Counted from the first letter of the stretch, positions 18,001-26,482 are shown. The stretch: DNA of 59,382 nucleotides from JAVBLQ01 sp031553435 (GCA_031553435.1 JAVBLQ010000116.1:1-59382), one strand, 5' to 3'. The notes: generated from the letters alone by a model not told the origin. Made by a program: numbers and translations.

Positions 18001-19481
18001 TACACGATCAAAATACCCCTCCGGAAATAAAAAAACAACTGAATTTAGTTTCCCAAAATACAAACCGGATGTTGAGAATGGTTAATCAAATCCTGGATCT
18101 GAGAAAAATCCAACACCAACAAATGACGATTCAGGAAATTGAAATAAGTCCCTTTGTCAAAGACATTTGCGGTAATTTTGAAAAAACGGCTAGGGATAAA
18201 AATATTCATTTTCAGTTTATTGATCAGGCAAAAGACGAAAAAATATGGATCGACAAAGATTTTGTAGAAAAAATAGTGTATAACTTATTATCCAACGCTT
18301 TCAAATACACATCTCCGGGAAAATCCATACAAATATCTGTAATCAAAGATAATAATAGCATTTCTATTCAGATAAAAGATGAAGGTGTAGGGATTACAAG
18401 AGAAAAGCAAAAATCATTGTTTAATCGTTTTGCTTCATTCAATGAAGACAAAAGTAAACCAAGCTCCGGCATCGGACTTTCAATAGTAAAAGAATTAGCA
18501 GAAAAACTTCACGCCAAAGTTTTAGTTGAAAGCGAACCCGATAAAGGCAGTTGTTTTACCATTGTATTTAAGACAGGACTATCTCATTATGATAAAGATA
18601 CGAACTTCTTACTCGTTCAAAAAGAAAACTCCAAACAAGAAACTACGTCACAAGAAAATGAATCCTATGAAGAACTGGAAGAAAACACAATGGCAACTCC
18701 TTCCAAACCAATTGTATTAATCGTTGAAGACGATAATGATTTAAGAAATTTCCTGAAGACAATACTGGCAGCAGATTATAAAGTGTACACCGCAACCGAT
18801 GGACTCGACGGATACGACAAAGCCTTGGAGCTTGTTCCCGATTTTATAGTCAGTGATATTATGATGCCTCGCATGGATGGAGTTCAATTACTGCAACAAA
18901 TCAAGACACATGTCAACACCAGTCATATCCCGTTTATTTTACTCACAGCCAAATCTAATATTGAAAGTAAACTGGAAGGATTATCCTATGGAGCAGATGA
19001 TTATATAACAAAACCATTCAATGTCCCCTATTTCCGGGCAAGAATAGAAAATTTGTTGCAACAACGCCGTCGCCTGCAGGAAATATATAAATCGGAACTT
19101 GTACCGGGGCATACGGAATCTATTACCAATATTCCTCAAATTACCTCTTCAGATGAAGCCTTCATGACCAAAATCATGCATGCCATCGAAGAAAATATGA
19201 ACAATGAAGATTTCTTTGTGGAAGATCTGGTTTCCGTAGCCGGAATGAGCCGTACTGTATTTTTCAGAAAAATAAAAAGTATGACAGGCTTAGCTCCTGT
19301 TGAATTCATCCGCGACATTAAAATCAAAAGAGCCGCGCAAATCATCTCGACCGGACAATTCTCTATCAAAGAAACCTCTTACATGGTAGGAATCTCCGAT
19401 ACAAAATATTTCAGCAAATGTTTTAAAAAGAAATATGGAGTAACTCCCGTTGAATATAAAAATCAGGCAAAAAACACCTGA
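15063..19481 (+). CDS. Hybrid two-component system regulator (HTCS)
   Basis: This 1472-aa one-protein signalling system has, in order: a signal peptide (1-25), periplasmic two-component-regulator propeller blades (repeats such as IWIGTYGGGLNLIE and MWFSTWNGFNKFDGYE, to about 800), a Y_Y_Y domain (about 838-910), one membrane helix (about 914-938), HisKA (FFTDISHEIRTPLTM, His963), HATPase (about 1065-1175, NLLSNAFKYTSPG, DEGVGITREK), a receiver (about 1212-1325, Asp1265 in SDIMMPRMDG) and an AraC-type DNA-binding domain (about 1367-1468). HTCS proteins usually sense an oligosaccharide and switch on a glycan-use locus. No susC/susD pair lies beside this one. It is divergent from an efflux operon and convergent with T6SS genes, so its regulon is open. 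ATG 15075 is an alternative start. Confidence 0.95.
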   Translation: MYILMLKNIFYILCFLLLSLTASGQPVCYFEHYGVENGLSQHTVMDILQDKKGFMWFSTWNGFNKFDGYEFTNYITLPGDEYYIKNNRIDKIYEDKYGYIWLYSYDREAHRFDPKTEKYMGLKSLSEFKDFNFSASKIVPTPSGKVWLLSDGMGCVCIMDSTFAVQTYNIDNERLSGKTVYSVWEDSKKNSWILTDNGLALVPANETDTKKFFGEIQKKNKLQVVQPFFSVLELDKEIWFGSDKGRIWKYQKQKGHFDLFEINATSPIIEIKKLSPNQILIVTSQDGFFIFNEQTGKTDAYNANNLPDMKTSQILSSYVDKFQKIWFHLPVKGVAKFDPLTGEMKHFTVKTEDVSNKVFPPNFFIFEDQKKRLWVHPDGGGFSLYDREKDILLPFYDEPGSPGWRFSNMMHAAFSDKQGNLWLCSRSNGLEKIIFENDYFQTMYLNQNTHSTVSNNVRAIFEDADKNMWISSKDGYIRVYDNERKLLGYVCEDGRIGNQTPLKGIAYCITQDKQKNMWIATKGEGIYRAVKNSSGQDLSFQITHYRNDPGDIYSLSNDDVYTIFQDRKGRIWIGTYGGGLNLIENTDKGKIRFINHRNKLKNYPIESGYQVRVVDEDKFGNICVGTTIGLIMFSPDFESAEDIQYKRFSRTSGEKESLSANDIFYVCTTKKGETFLATYGGGINKIEETDENGFPLQFKAYTKANGLPSNVILSMMEDDEGSIWIASENNLSRFNPDKEIFETFGDIKRLMHGQTFSEASICYSHLGKMIFGLSKGIISFDLKQIRHNVSTPPMALVQFRLFNKLVPIGEKSSPLKQHIDYTKSLILTHKQNFFSIEYAALDYTDPEDILYAYKLDGFDEDWVYVQKQRIANYTNLPKGKYTFRVKSTNSDGVWVDNERTLSIEVLPSFWETTWAYFLYLIAFVLLVLVSVRILFVIYRLKDKVELEHEQAEMKLRFFTDISHEIRTPLTMVVSPIEYMLHDQNTPPEIKKQLNLVSQNTNRMLRMVNQILDLRKIQHQQMTIQEIEISPFVKDICGNFEKTARDKNIHFQFIDQAKDEKIWIDKDFVEKIVYNLLSNAFKYTSPGKSIQISVIKDNNSISIQIKDEGVGITREKQKSLFNRFASFNEDKSKPSSGIGLSIVKELAEKLHAKVLVESEPDKGSCFTIVFKTGLSHYDKDTNFLLVQKENSKQETTSQENESYEELEENTMATPSKPIVLIVEDDNDLRNFLKTILAADYKVYTATDGLDGYDKALELVPDFIVSDIMMPRMDGVQLLQQIKTHVNTSHIPFILLTAKSNIESKLEGLSYGADDYITKPFNVPYFRARIENLLQQRRRLQEIYKSELVPGHTESITNIPQITSSDEAFMTKIMHAIEENMNNEDFFVEDLVSVAGMSRTVFFRKIKSMTGLAPVEFIRDIKIKRAAQIISTGQFSIKETSYMVGISDTKYFSKCFKKKYGVTPVEYKNQAKNT

Positions 19482-19546
19482 TAAGTACTTCAATCAAAAG
19501 CAAATTAAGCCTTAAAGCTTAAATTTTAATTGTGACCAATATGAAT

Positions 19547-19612
19547 GTGAATGGTGAAGTTCGCTTTGCTCACCGAGAATAAGCGGAGCGACCTTCACAT
19601 TTCACCATTCAC
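19547..19612. terminator. Tandem-word hairpin between convergent genes (GTGAATGGTGAA)
   Basis: A perfect 12-bp inverted repeat, GTGAATGGTGAA (19547-19558) and TTCACCATTCAC (19601-19612), has further partial pairing inside (TTCGCT and AGCGAC). It lies between the convergent HTCS and tssD genes and so is suited to stop transcription from both sides. Confidence 0.65.
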
Positions 19613-19618
19613 TTAGGA

Positions 19619-20014
19619 TTAACCCACTTCAGGCCAATTTTGCGTAAATGTAGCATCTCCGATTTTCAATGTTTGGGAAGAAACAACAAAATGAATTGCC
19701 ATAGGTACCTCACCAACAATATCAATACCCTCCTTATATTCAACAATATAACCATTTTCCCATGTTAATTCTTTCATTTTTGAATCTTCATCATCTTTCT
19801 TAAAAGTGATGCTTCCTGTGTTGGGCTTAAATTGTGTAGCCATTTTTTCAATGATGCTTACATCATCGGTAGATTCTACCATGATATGAATTTTACCTCC
19901 GTACAGATTAGAAGATGGTCGACCTTTGGAATCAACTTCTCTCTCAACTGAATAATTGCATCTGATTACATCAAATTCTTTTCCTTCGAAACTTAAATTT
20001 GCTCTGAATGACAT
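19619..20014 (-). CDS. tssD: T6SS tube protein TssD/Hcp, copy 1
   Basis: This 131-aa Hcp-family protein of the Bacteroidota subtype iii T6SS starts MSFRANLSFEGKEFDVIRCN and carries SSNLYGGKIHIMVESTDD and ITFKKDDEDSKMKELTWENG. Hcp hexamers stack into the inner tube that is fired into target cells and can carry effectors. It is closely similar to copy 2, 46 bases upstream on the same strand (shared GRPSSN, DEDSKMKEL and WENGY), so the two arose by tandem duplication. Both are read away from tssH. Confidence 0.9.
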   Translation of the reverse strand: MSFRANLSFEGKEFDVIRCNYSVEREVDSKGRPSSNLYGGKIHIMVESTDDVSIIEKMATQFKPNTGSITFKKDDEDSKMKELTWENGYIVEYKEGIDIVGEVPMAIHFVVSSQTLKIGDATFTQNWPEVG

Positions 20015-20060
20015 ATCTGTAAAATTTAAATGATTAGTAATAATTGATTTCCCGAATGAT

Positions 20061-20450
20061 TTACTTCGGCCATTTTTGTTCTACTTCTACGCCTTCCATT
20101 TTCATTTTTTGAGCAGAAATAACGAAATTGATCTTCATTGGTTCACGGCCAACAACATCTAAAGCTTCGGTATATTTGATTACATAACCGTTTTCCCATG
20201 ACAGTTCTTTCATTTTTGAATCTTCATCCCCCTTGTAAAAGGTAATTGTACCCGAATTAGGTTTGAATTGATTAACCATTTGCGCAATGATTGTGGTATC
20301 CTCTGTAGATTCCACTTCCAGATTGATAGTACCTCCATAAACATTTGATGACGGACGTCCTTTTAAATCTACATCACGGTGGAAAGAATAATTACATTGA
20401 AGGATATCATATTCCTTTCCTTCAAATTTTAAACTAGTTCTAAATGCCAT
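20061..20450 (-). CDS. tssD: T6SS tube protein TssD/Hcp, copy 2
   Basis: This 129-aa paralogue of copy 1 begins MAFRTSLKFEGKEYDILQCN and shares DLKGRPSSNVYGGTINLEVE and DEDSKMKELSWENGYVIKY. It is the first gene read to the left from the AT-rich region shared with tssH. As the promoter-proximal copy it is probably a main tube subunit. It is distinct from the two more divergent TssD-like proteins encoded between tssH and tssB. Confidence 0.9.
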   Translation of the reverse strand: MAFRTSLKFEGKEYDILQCNYSFHRDVDLKGRPSSNVYGGTINLEVESTEDTTIIAQMVNQFKPNSGTITFYKGDEDSKMKELSWENGYVIKYTEALDVVGREPMKINFVISAQKMKMEGVEVEQKWPK

Positions 20451-20833
20451 AATTTAAAAAAATTAATTGTTTAATAAAAAATATTCTATAGAATAATTGC
20501 CGAAAATTATTTATTATTTTTGCAATATCAAAATATTTTTAAATTATTTTTAATAACTTATATACTGTAATTATTTAATTTATTGATTATAAATAAATTA
20601 AAAATATAAATAAATTTGATAAAAATATTTTGATAAATAATTTGCACATTATACAATTTTATTCTGTACATTTGGAGCCAAAATAACTATTTGACTATTT
20701 AATTATTTTAAAAGTATATGGTATATATAGAAATATGGAGTATAATTACTAGATATTACATAAATTAAAAATCATAAAATAGAATTGTAATGTAATTTTT
20801 AAATATTATTCAATAAAAAATAAACATTAATAT
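20451..20833. other. AT-rich divergent intergenic region between tssD copy 2 and tssH
   Basis: These 383 bases are almost entirely A and T, with many short AATTAA and AAATATT runs, and hold no credible ORF. A good promoter for tssH is present at 20641-20674. A second -7-like TATTTTTG lies at 20515-20522 on the plus strand. No clean -7 box was found for the leftward tssD genes. Such extreme AT content would suit H-NS-like silencing or easy promoter melting, which is inference only. Confidence 0.6.
20641..20674 (+). promoter_or_regulatory. Promoter of tssH
   Basis: TTTG at 20641-20644 and TACATTTG at 20667-20674 match the -33 and -7 consensus with a 22-base spacer. The predicted leader before the tssH ATG is about 150 bases long. 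Confidence 0.6.
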
Positions 20834-23299
20834 ATGCATTTCTTGAACTTAAATGAATCCGTAAAAACAGCTATCCGAATAGCTCAATCAATAGCCGGAG
20901 AGTATGGAAACGAATGTTTCACTCCATCCCATCTACTCAAAGGATTACTTCATAAAGAAGTTGGTATTCAAAGTTTTATACTTTTTTTAGGAAAAGAAAT
21001 TTCATACTTTGAAGAATGGGCGGAAGTACGAATTGATGATTGTCCAAAAACCGGTTCTACAGGCGAAATCAACGGTGATGACAACATCTCTAAAGTGTTC
21101 GAAGAAGCCGATAATGCCCGATTAAAACTAGGACTCCTTGAAATCAATCCTGTATGTGTGTTGGCCGCTCTGGCAAAACCCGGAATCGGATTCACATCCA
21201 ATCAACTCAAATCTTTTCCTATACGGGAAAATGAAATTTTCAACCTTTATTCCAAAAGCGAAGAAGTAATGAACAATATCATTCCGCAAATGCACGAAAC
21301 TCCCGAAACCAAAGGAATGACTGCTTTACATAAATATTGCATTGACAAAATAGCAATGGCTATTGATTTAAAAATCAGCGATGTAGTTAACAGAGAAAAA
21401 GAAATCCGGATGATGATCGAGATTCTCGGCCGCCATAGCAAACCCAACGTAATGATAATAGGAGATGCTGGAGTCGGTAAAACGGCACTGGTAGATGGGT
21501 TAACCAGAAGAATTGTCGACAAAAACACACCCTCATACTTGGAAAAAACAAGTGTATATGAACTGAATACCGGAAACTTGATCGCCGGCGCTACCTACAA
21601 AGGTGAAATTGAAGACCGTTTGAAAAATCTGATAAAAGAAATCCGCACACTTGATCGTGCTATTCTATTCATCGATGAAATACATATTTTATTAGATGCA
21701 AAACAAGGAAATGCCGGAGCCGCCAATATCCTGAAAGCAGAAATGTCACGCGGAGATTTAACCATCATCGGAGCCACAACCATTGATGAATATCGCAAAC
21801 TGATAGAACCTGATCATGCATTCAATCGCAGATTCGAAATATTGCAAATAGAAGAGCCGGAAATTAATTCTGCCATCCTGATGGTAGATTCGGTCATCAA
21901 TAAATACTCAGATTACCACAAATTGAAAGTATCTGAAAATGCGGTTTCAGAATGTGTTCGACTGGCTAAAAGATACACCAAAGACCGAAAACTTCCGGAC
22001 TCTGCCATCGACTTATTAGACAGAACCATGTCTGCAAGCAAAATGATCAATGAAACAGCAGCAAAAGATATTCTATTCCTCACAAAACAATTGGCTGAAA
22101 TTGAAGAAAATAAAGATTTGAAGAAAGACGAACGGTTAAAAAAACTGAGATTTGTATATTTATCAATGCAAAACAAACTCAGTCCCGTGCTTTTAGGAAT
22201 GATTACCGATGAAACGGATGTTTCGGAAATTGATAATTGTAATGATCTTTTAAATTACTTACATCGGTCATTAAATACTTTGTGTAAATGCACCAAAACA
22301 AAGATAGAATTTGTAGGAGCACACGAAATTGCAGCGGTTATTTCAAATAAAACAGGCATCCCTATCGGAAAAATTCAATCTCAGGAAAAAGAACGCCTGT
22401 TGAACATGGAAGAAATTCTGAAACGGCGGATAGTCGGGCAAGATCATGCGTTGAAAGCCCTCGTCGATGCAATCCTTGAATCTCGAAGCGGATTGAATAA
22501 ACAAGAGCAGCCGATCGGCTCATTCTTCTTTTTAGGGCCAACAGGAACAGGCAAAACGGAACTTGCCAAAGCAATGGCCGAAGCCCTTTTCAATGATGAA
22601 AAAGCGATGATACGTTTCGATATGTCGGAATTTAAAGAAGAACATTCCGCAGCATTATTATACGGAGCGCCTCCGGGATATGTCGGTTATGAAGAAGGTG
22701 GTTTGCTGGTGAATAAAATCCGTCAACAACCCTACACTGTAGTTCTTTTCGATGAAATTGAAAAAGCACACCAATCAGTTTACGATATATTCCTGCAAAT
22801 CATGGACGAAGGAAAGCTGCACGATCGCTTGGGAAAAGAAGGAGATTTCTCCAATGCCTTGATCATCTTTACTTCCAATATCGGAAGTGAATGGTTGGTT
22901 GAACAAATGACTAGCGGCAATATGCCATCAACCACGCAGTTGATGGAGGTGATGAACAGATATTTTCGTCCTGAATTTCTGGCACGTTTATCCGAAATTG
23001 TTCCTTTCTCTCCAATCAGTGAAGACATGTTATTGCAAATTTTCGATATTCAATTAAAAGGACTGAATACTGCATTGGAAAAACAAGGCATCGAATTGGA
23101 AATCAATAGAAGAACCCGTCGCATACTAGCCAACAAAGGATTTACACCCAAATACGGAGCAAGGCAAATAGCAGGCGTTATACGAAACTATTTGCGACAT
23201 CCCATTTCCCGATATATTATCGGAGGGGAAGTCTCCAAGGGAAATAAAATTATCGCAAGAATGAATAAATATGAAGAATTAATGTGGAAAATCAAGTAG
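20834..23299 (+). CDS. tssH: T6SS disassembly ATPase ClpV/TssH
   Basis: The 821-aa AAA+ protein has a Clp N-terminal domain (1 to about 150, MHFLNLNESVKTAIRIAQSI), a first ATPase domain with Walker A GDAGVGKT (about 211-218) and Walker B AILFIDEIH, a middle region, and a second ATPase domain with GPTGTGKT (about 568-575), VVLFDEIEKAH and a C-terminal D2-small domain. ClpV unfolds the contracted TssB/TssC sheath so it can be reused. The surrounding tssD, tssB and tssC genes identify it as ClpV rather than the chaperone ClpB, and it is shorter than ClpB. The start is ATG at 20834. Confidence 0.92.
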   Translation: MHFLNLNESVKTAIRIAQSIAGEYGNECFTPSHLLKGLLHKEVGIQSFILFLGKEISYFEEWAEVRIDDCPKTGSTGEINGDDNISKVFEEADNARLKLGLLEINPVCVLAALAKPGIGFTSNQLKSFPIRENEIFNLYSKSEEVMNNIIPQMHETPETKGMTALHKYCIDKIAMAIDLKISDVVNREKEIRMMIEILGRHSKPNVMIIGDAGVGKTALVDGLTRRIVDKNTPSYLEKTSVYELNTGNLIAGATYKGEIEDRLKNLIKEIRTLDRAILFIDEIHILLDAKQGNAGAANILKAEMSRGDLTIIGATTIDEYRKLIEPDHAFNRRFEILQIEEPEINSAILMVDSVINKYSDYHKLKVSENAVSECVRLAKRYTKDRKLPDSAIDLLDRTMSASKMINETAAKDILFLTKQLAEIEENKDLKKDERLKKLRFVYLSMQNKLSPVLLGMITDETDVSEIDNCNDLLNYLHRSLNTLCKCTKTKIEFVGAHEIAAVISNKTGIPIGKIQSQEKERLLNMEEILKRRIVGQDHALKALVDAILESRSGLNKQEQPIGSFFFLGPTGTGKTELAKAMAEALFNDEKAMIRFDMSEFKEEHSAALLYGAPPGYVGYEEGGLLVNKIRQQPYTVVLFDEIEKAHQSVYDIFLQIMDEGKLHDRLGKEGDFSNALIIFTSNIGSEWLVEQMTSGNMPSTTQLMEVMNRYFRPEFLARLSEIVPFSPISEDMLLQIFDIQLKGLNTALEKQGIELEINRRTRRILANKGFTPKYGARQIAGVIRNYLRHPISRYIIGGEVSKGNKIIARMNKYEELMWKIK

Positions 23300-23361
23300 A
23301 AAATATCATCCGGCCCGAACATTTTGCAGATTGCGCTCAGCGGGCGCTTGTTATGTAAGTA

Positions 23362-23376
23362 GTGGCTCTAAGCCAC
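23362..23376 (+). terminator. Short hairpin with T-run after tssH
   Basis: GTGGCT (23362-23367) pairs with AGCCAC (23371-23376) around a 3-base loop, and TTTTT follows at about 23381. It looks like a weak intrinsic terminator or attenuator between tssH and the next tssD. Confidence 0.4.
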
Positions 23377-23414
23377 CGCATTTTTAAGATAAACAATATA
23401 TTTAATAAATAAAA

Positions 23415-23840
23415 ATGAATTCATTTGAATATAAATCATATCTAAAAATCAATCTTCCAAAACATAATAATATCATAGGACTATCAGAAAACCGCTTTGA
23501 ATTGACCCATTGTGAATATGATTTTAAACAAACCATCAATAATGTAGGAGAAGTAAATTCCAGAGTAAAAGGTGGGATTATAAATTTAACCATAACTGAT
23601 TTACCCAGTGATGCATTGATGGCTTGGGTATTTGACCATGCAAAAAAATACAATGGAGAAATTACAATTTTTGACACTGACGGAGAAACGAGAGAACAGG
23701 TTTATTTTGAAAAAGCACGTTGTGTAGACTTTAATCTGCAATATAGCGCTACAGAAAAACCTTATCAATCAACAAAATTGATACTAATCGTAGAAAAAAT
23801 ACAAATAGGAAACACCCATTTTGAAAACTTGAAACAATGA
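23415..23840 (+). CDS. Divergent TssD/Hcp-like T6SS protein, copy 3
   Basis: The 141-aa protein shows the Hcp-like pattern of subtype iii systems: NRFELTHCEYDFKQTINNVG, EVNSRVKGGIINLTITDLPS, a central ITIFDTDGETREQVYFEKA and the end LIVEKIQIGNTHFENLKQ, matching the arrangement CNYSVEREVDSKGRPSS...GGKIHIMVES in copy 1. It is more divergent than copies 1 and 2 and may be a specialised tube subunit or effector-loading variant. Its stop overlaps the next tssD-like start by 4 bases (ATGA), suggesting coupled translation and joint function. Confidence 0.75.
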   Translation: MNSFEYKSYLKINLPKHNNIIGLSENRFELTHCEYDFKQTINNVGEVNSRVKGGIINLTITDLPSDALMAWVFDHAKKYNGEITIFDTDGETREQVYFEKARCVDFNLQYSATEKPYQSTKLILIVEKIQIGNTHFENLKQ

Positions 23841-24343
23841 ATTTCTTCGAACGCATATTAACCGGTCGATTATTTTTCAAAAAGAAAAATACCGAAATCA
23901 CGGAAGAAAAATTTCCGAAGGCAGTCGTCAAATTCACTTTCATGGATAGAACTTATATACTGGAGTCCTTCGAACTGAACTTCACTCAGGAAATTAATTC
24001 GAAAGGACAACCGGGAGGACTTCCTCGCGGAGGAATCATGACCATAACAATGAGTGAAACTCCCGATTACTTCATCAATGAATGGATGTCACGGGAAGAA
24101 TTATTAAGAGACGGATTGATCCGCATCCTCCCCAACAAAGGAAAAGTTAATGAAGGAGCCGGACTGACAATTTCATTCAAAGACGCTTATTGCATCCGCT
24201 ATATAAAAAAAATAAACACATTGGAAACCGGATTATTAACAACAATTGTAGTTTCTCCTCGATCAGTTAAGATAGGAAATGAGGAATTTGAAAACCGGTG
24301 GAAAAAACAAGAATCTTTATCACATTATATTCGGAGTATTTAA
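23837..24343 (+). CDS. Divergent TssD/Hcp-like T6SS protein with N- and C-terminal extensions, copy 4
   Basis: The 168-aa protein has the Hcp-like core: LESFELNFTQEINSKGQPGG, LPRGGIMTITMSETPDYF, LTISFKDAYCIRYIKKINTL and SPRSVKIGNEEFENRWKK. The basic N-terminal extension MNFFERILTGRLFFKKKN and the C-terminal tail ESLSHYIRSI are absent from copies 1-3. It overlaps copy 3 by 4 bases. Extended Hcp proteins can carry effector domains, but this extension is too short for a known toxin, so an adaptor or tube-cap role is only a possibility. Confidence 0.7.
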   Translation: MNFFERILTGRLFFKKKNTEITEEKFPKAVVKFTFMDRTYILESFELNFTQEINSKGQPGGLPRGGIMTITMSETPDYFINEWMSREELLRDGLIRILPNKGKVNEGAGLTISFKDAYCIRYIKKINTLETGLLTTIVVSPRSVKIGNEEFENRWKKQESLSHYIRSI

Positions 24344-24380
24344 TGGTGTGATATTTCAAATAGTGACCGATATGAATGTT

Positions 24381-24486
24381 TTGGGTGCACGGTACAAGGT
24401 ACACGGTGCACGGTCGGTTTATCAGATGTAGTGCCTTGTCAGGCGTAAGCAATTCGTGCACCGTGCACCGCGTACCGTGCACCCAA
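24381..24486. repeat. GGTGCAC tandem-word hairpin, copy A
   Basis: The left arm consists of repeated GGTGCACGGT/GGTACACGGT words. The right arm carries the complementary GTGCACCGTGCACC and CGTACCGTGCACCC, and the two ends pair as TTGGGTGCACGGTAC with GTACCGTGCACCCAA. A nearly identical element lies at 46930-47034. This copy separates tssD copy 4 from tssB. Confidence 0.85.
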
Positions 24487-24561
24487 AAATATTCGTATTG
24501 ATTTCAAACAACACAAAACAATATAATTAACTTTTAGTAATAACTTTAAAATTGAATTATT

Positions 24562-25041
24562 ATGGCAATGTTTGAGTATGGAGTAGGAGGAAATGAAGTC
24601 AAAATCGACGCCTCTGAAGCAATAGCCGACATCCCGTTCAACAGAACACTATTGGTAGAAAAACTAACCGCTGAAGATCCCATCAATCCCGAAAAAGCTG
24701 AAGGATTGACAACTATTGAAGAAGTATTTCAACATTTCAAACCATCTATTGATGTCGAATTTGAAAATGAAGAAGGCCAGAACATAAAAGAAACTTTTCG
24801 TTTTCATACAATAGCCGATTTTTTGGTTAAAAATATGACGCAAAACAGTGCCTTCCTAAAAGATCTGAGCAGTCAGAAAGAATTTTATAACAAAACTATC
24901 CGCCAGTTACGCTCAAACAAAATATTGCAGAGAGCCCTTCAAAACGGAGAAACAAAAGCTGCCTTCATTGAAGCCTTACAAGGACTTCTGGATGAACTGA
25001 AATCTTATGACACAAAAGAAGCAAATGACCAAACAAACTAA
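24562..25041 (+). CDS. tssB: T6SS contractile sheath small subunit TssB
   Basis: The 159-aa protein contains IADIPFNRTLLVEKLTAEDP, IEEVFQHFKPSIDVEFENEE and FRFHTIADFLVKNM, typical of TssB in Bacteroidota subtype iii systems. TssB and TssC interlock to form the cytoplasmic sheath whose contraction drives the Hcp tube. It lies 14 bases before tssC, the normal order. A GGTGCAC hairpin occupies the gap before it, so tssB-tssC may be a separate or separately tuned transcript. Confidence 0.9.
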   Translation: MAMFEYGVGGNEVKIDASEAIADIPFNRTLLVEKLTAEDPINPEKAEGLTTIEEVFQHFKPSIDVEFENEEGQNIKETFRFHTIADFLVKNMTQNSAFLKDLSSQKEFYNKTIRQLRSNKILQRALQNGETKAAFIEALQGLLDELKSYDTKEANDQTN

Positions 25042-25055
25042 ATCTTATTAATATT

Positions 25056-26447
25056 ATGATTCAAAATACAGAATTGCAAGTTGAAAGCGTGTTGGAACAA
25101 CCAGTTCAACAAACTACAAAATCCCAGAAGTCACAAGAAGCAACTCTAATGAATGCTGTTGAAAAACTGGCAAAATTTGGCGGATTTACTTTCCTGGAAT
25201 CTTCAGTAGAAGGAGTTCAAAATTTAAATCCGGAACGTAAAGCGCGTAAAAAAATCTTTTTATCTGATGAAACCAAAAAACAAGAACGCAAAGATCTCCA
25301 GAAAAAATTAGCCTTATGGATCAATCTGCTTTCCCAATCGGAAGATATTACCAAAATGTTGGATAAATGCAAAGAACGCGAAGAAACCGTATCCAAACTT
25401 TTAGATAAAAATTCACTAACAGCTGTAAATACGGTGAAAGAATTAGAACGTTCTTACCGCTCAGTTATGTTATTCTACAAAAACACAGAATCAAACAAGA
25501 TCAAAAATGCAACAATAGTCAACGCATCACCTGAACAAATCAGAGATTTAGACAACTCACGTTTCATCGATTATATTGCAGCCGAATTCAAACAACACTA
25601 TGACCGTCTTGATTTACGGGAAAACTATTCATTGATGCTACTTCCCGGTTATCTGGGAAACAACAAAGTACTTGAAAAATGGAGCAAAATTGCCTATGAA
25701 AACAAAGTAATGTTGTTCACAGACTTTGCCAACCTGGAAAAACCCGATGACGTGGTAGATATGTTCTTTTCATCCAATCACACCAGTGGAGACCCTTTCA
25801 AGGCAAACACATGTATGGCATGTAACTGGCTGGTCGGAAGGGGCAAATACGCAGAAATCGGAGAAACTGAAGATTTGCATGTTTCTCCTGCAGCAGCTTT
25901 AGCCGGCAAAGTATATTATACATTGATGTCTCAGGTAACAGCCGGTAAAAAACATGGAAGAATGAATGAAGTGGACGGAGTTGTATTTCCTTTAAAGAAA
26001 AGTGAAATCTCCCAGCTGGAAAAGATGGGGCTGATTCCCATGGTCAACGAATTTGGAAAAATTATGGCATTCTCTGCAAAAACATTGTTCAATGGAGACA
26101 ATCTGGGTTTGCAGACTTACTCTGTCGTACGTGTATTTGATTATGTCACAAAGGTACTGATCGACTTCTTGAATCGCCGTGCATTTGAGAATTGGAGCTC
26201 TAAAACTGAAAAAGACCTTCGTATCCAGATTATCAAGTTCCTAGACGGAATACAAGGCGTCGATCGTTTGATTGAAAAATTCAAAATCACACGATTTGAA
26301 CGTGATCCGACACAAAAAGACAGGATTTATCTTGACCTGCATATCACTCCGTTTTTCCCGGCTAAAAGCTTCGTTATCAAGCTAGACGGAACAAAAGAAG
26401 ACAACGATGTCGCTTGGGAATCCGAATATGAACAACAAGCAGGATAA
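25056..26447 (+). CDS. tssC: T6SS contractile sheath large subunit TssC
   Basis: The 463-aa TssC protein forms most of the sheath wall. Recognisable segments are DNSRFIDYIAAEFKQHYDRL, SLMLLPGYLGNNKVLEKWSK, VMLFTDFANLEKPDDVVDMF, ALAGKVYYTLMSQVTAGKK and the C-terminal DLHITPFFPAKSFVIKLDG. Length is normal for the subtype iii family. The gene ends the T6SS gene string in this window, followed by a hairpin terminator. Baseplate and membrane-complex genes (tssE, F, G, K, N, O, P, Q, R and vgrG) are not seen here, so they must lie elsewhere if the system works. Confidence 0.93.
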   Translation: MIQNTELQVESVLEQPVQQTTKSQKSQEATLMNAVEKLAKFGGFTFLESSVEGVQNLNPERKARKKIFLSDETKKQERKDLQKKLALWINLLSQSEDITKMLDKCKEREETVSKLLDKNSLTAVNTVKELERSYRSVMLFYKNTESNKIKNATIVNASPEQIRDLDNSRFIDYIAAEFKQHYDRLDLRENYSLMLLPGYLGNNKVLEKWSKIAYENKVMLFTDFANLEKPDDVVDMFFSSNHTSGDPFKANTCMACNWLVGRGKYAEIGETEDLHVSPAAALAGKVYYTLMSQVTAGKKHGRMNEVDGVVFPLKKSEISQLEKMGLIPMVNEFGKIMAFSAKTLFNGDNLGLQTYSVVRVFDYVTKVLIDFLNRRAFENWSSKTEKDLRIQIIKFLDGIQGVDRLIEKFKITRFERDPTQKDRIYLDLHITPFFPAKSFVIKLDGTKEDNDVAWESEYEQQAG

Positions 26448-26482
26448 GCCTATTTACGCCCTATTCTGCATGTGATTTATTG

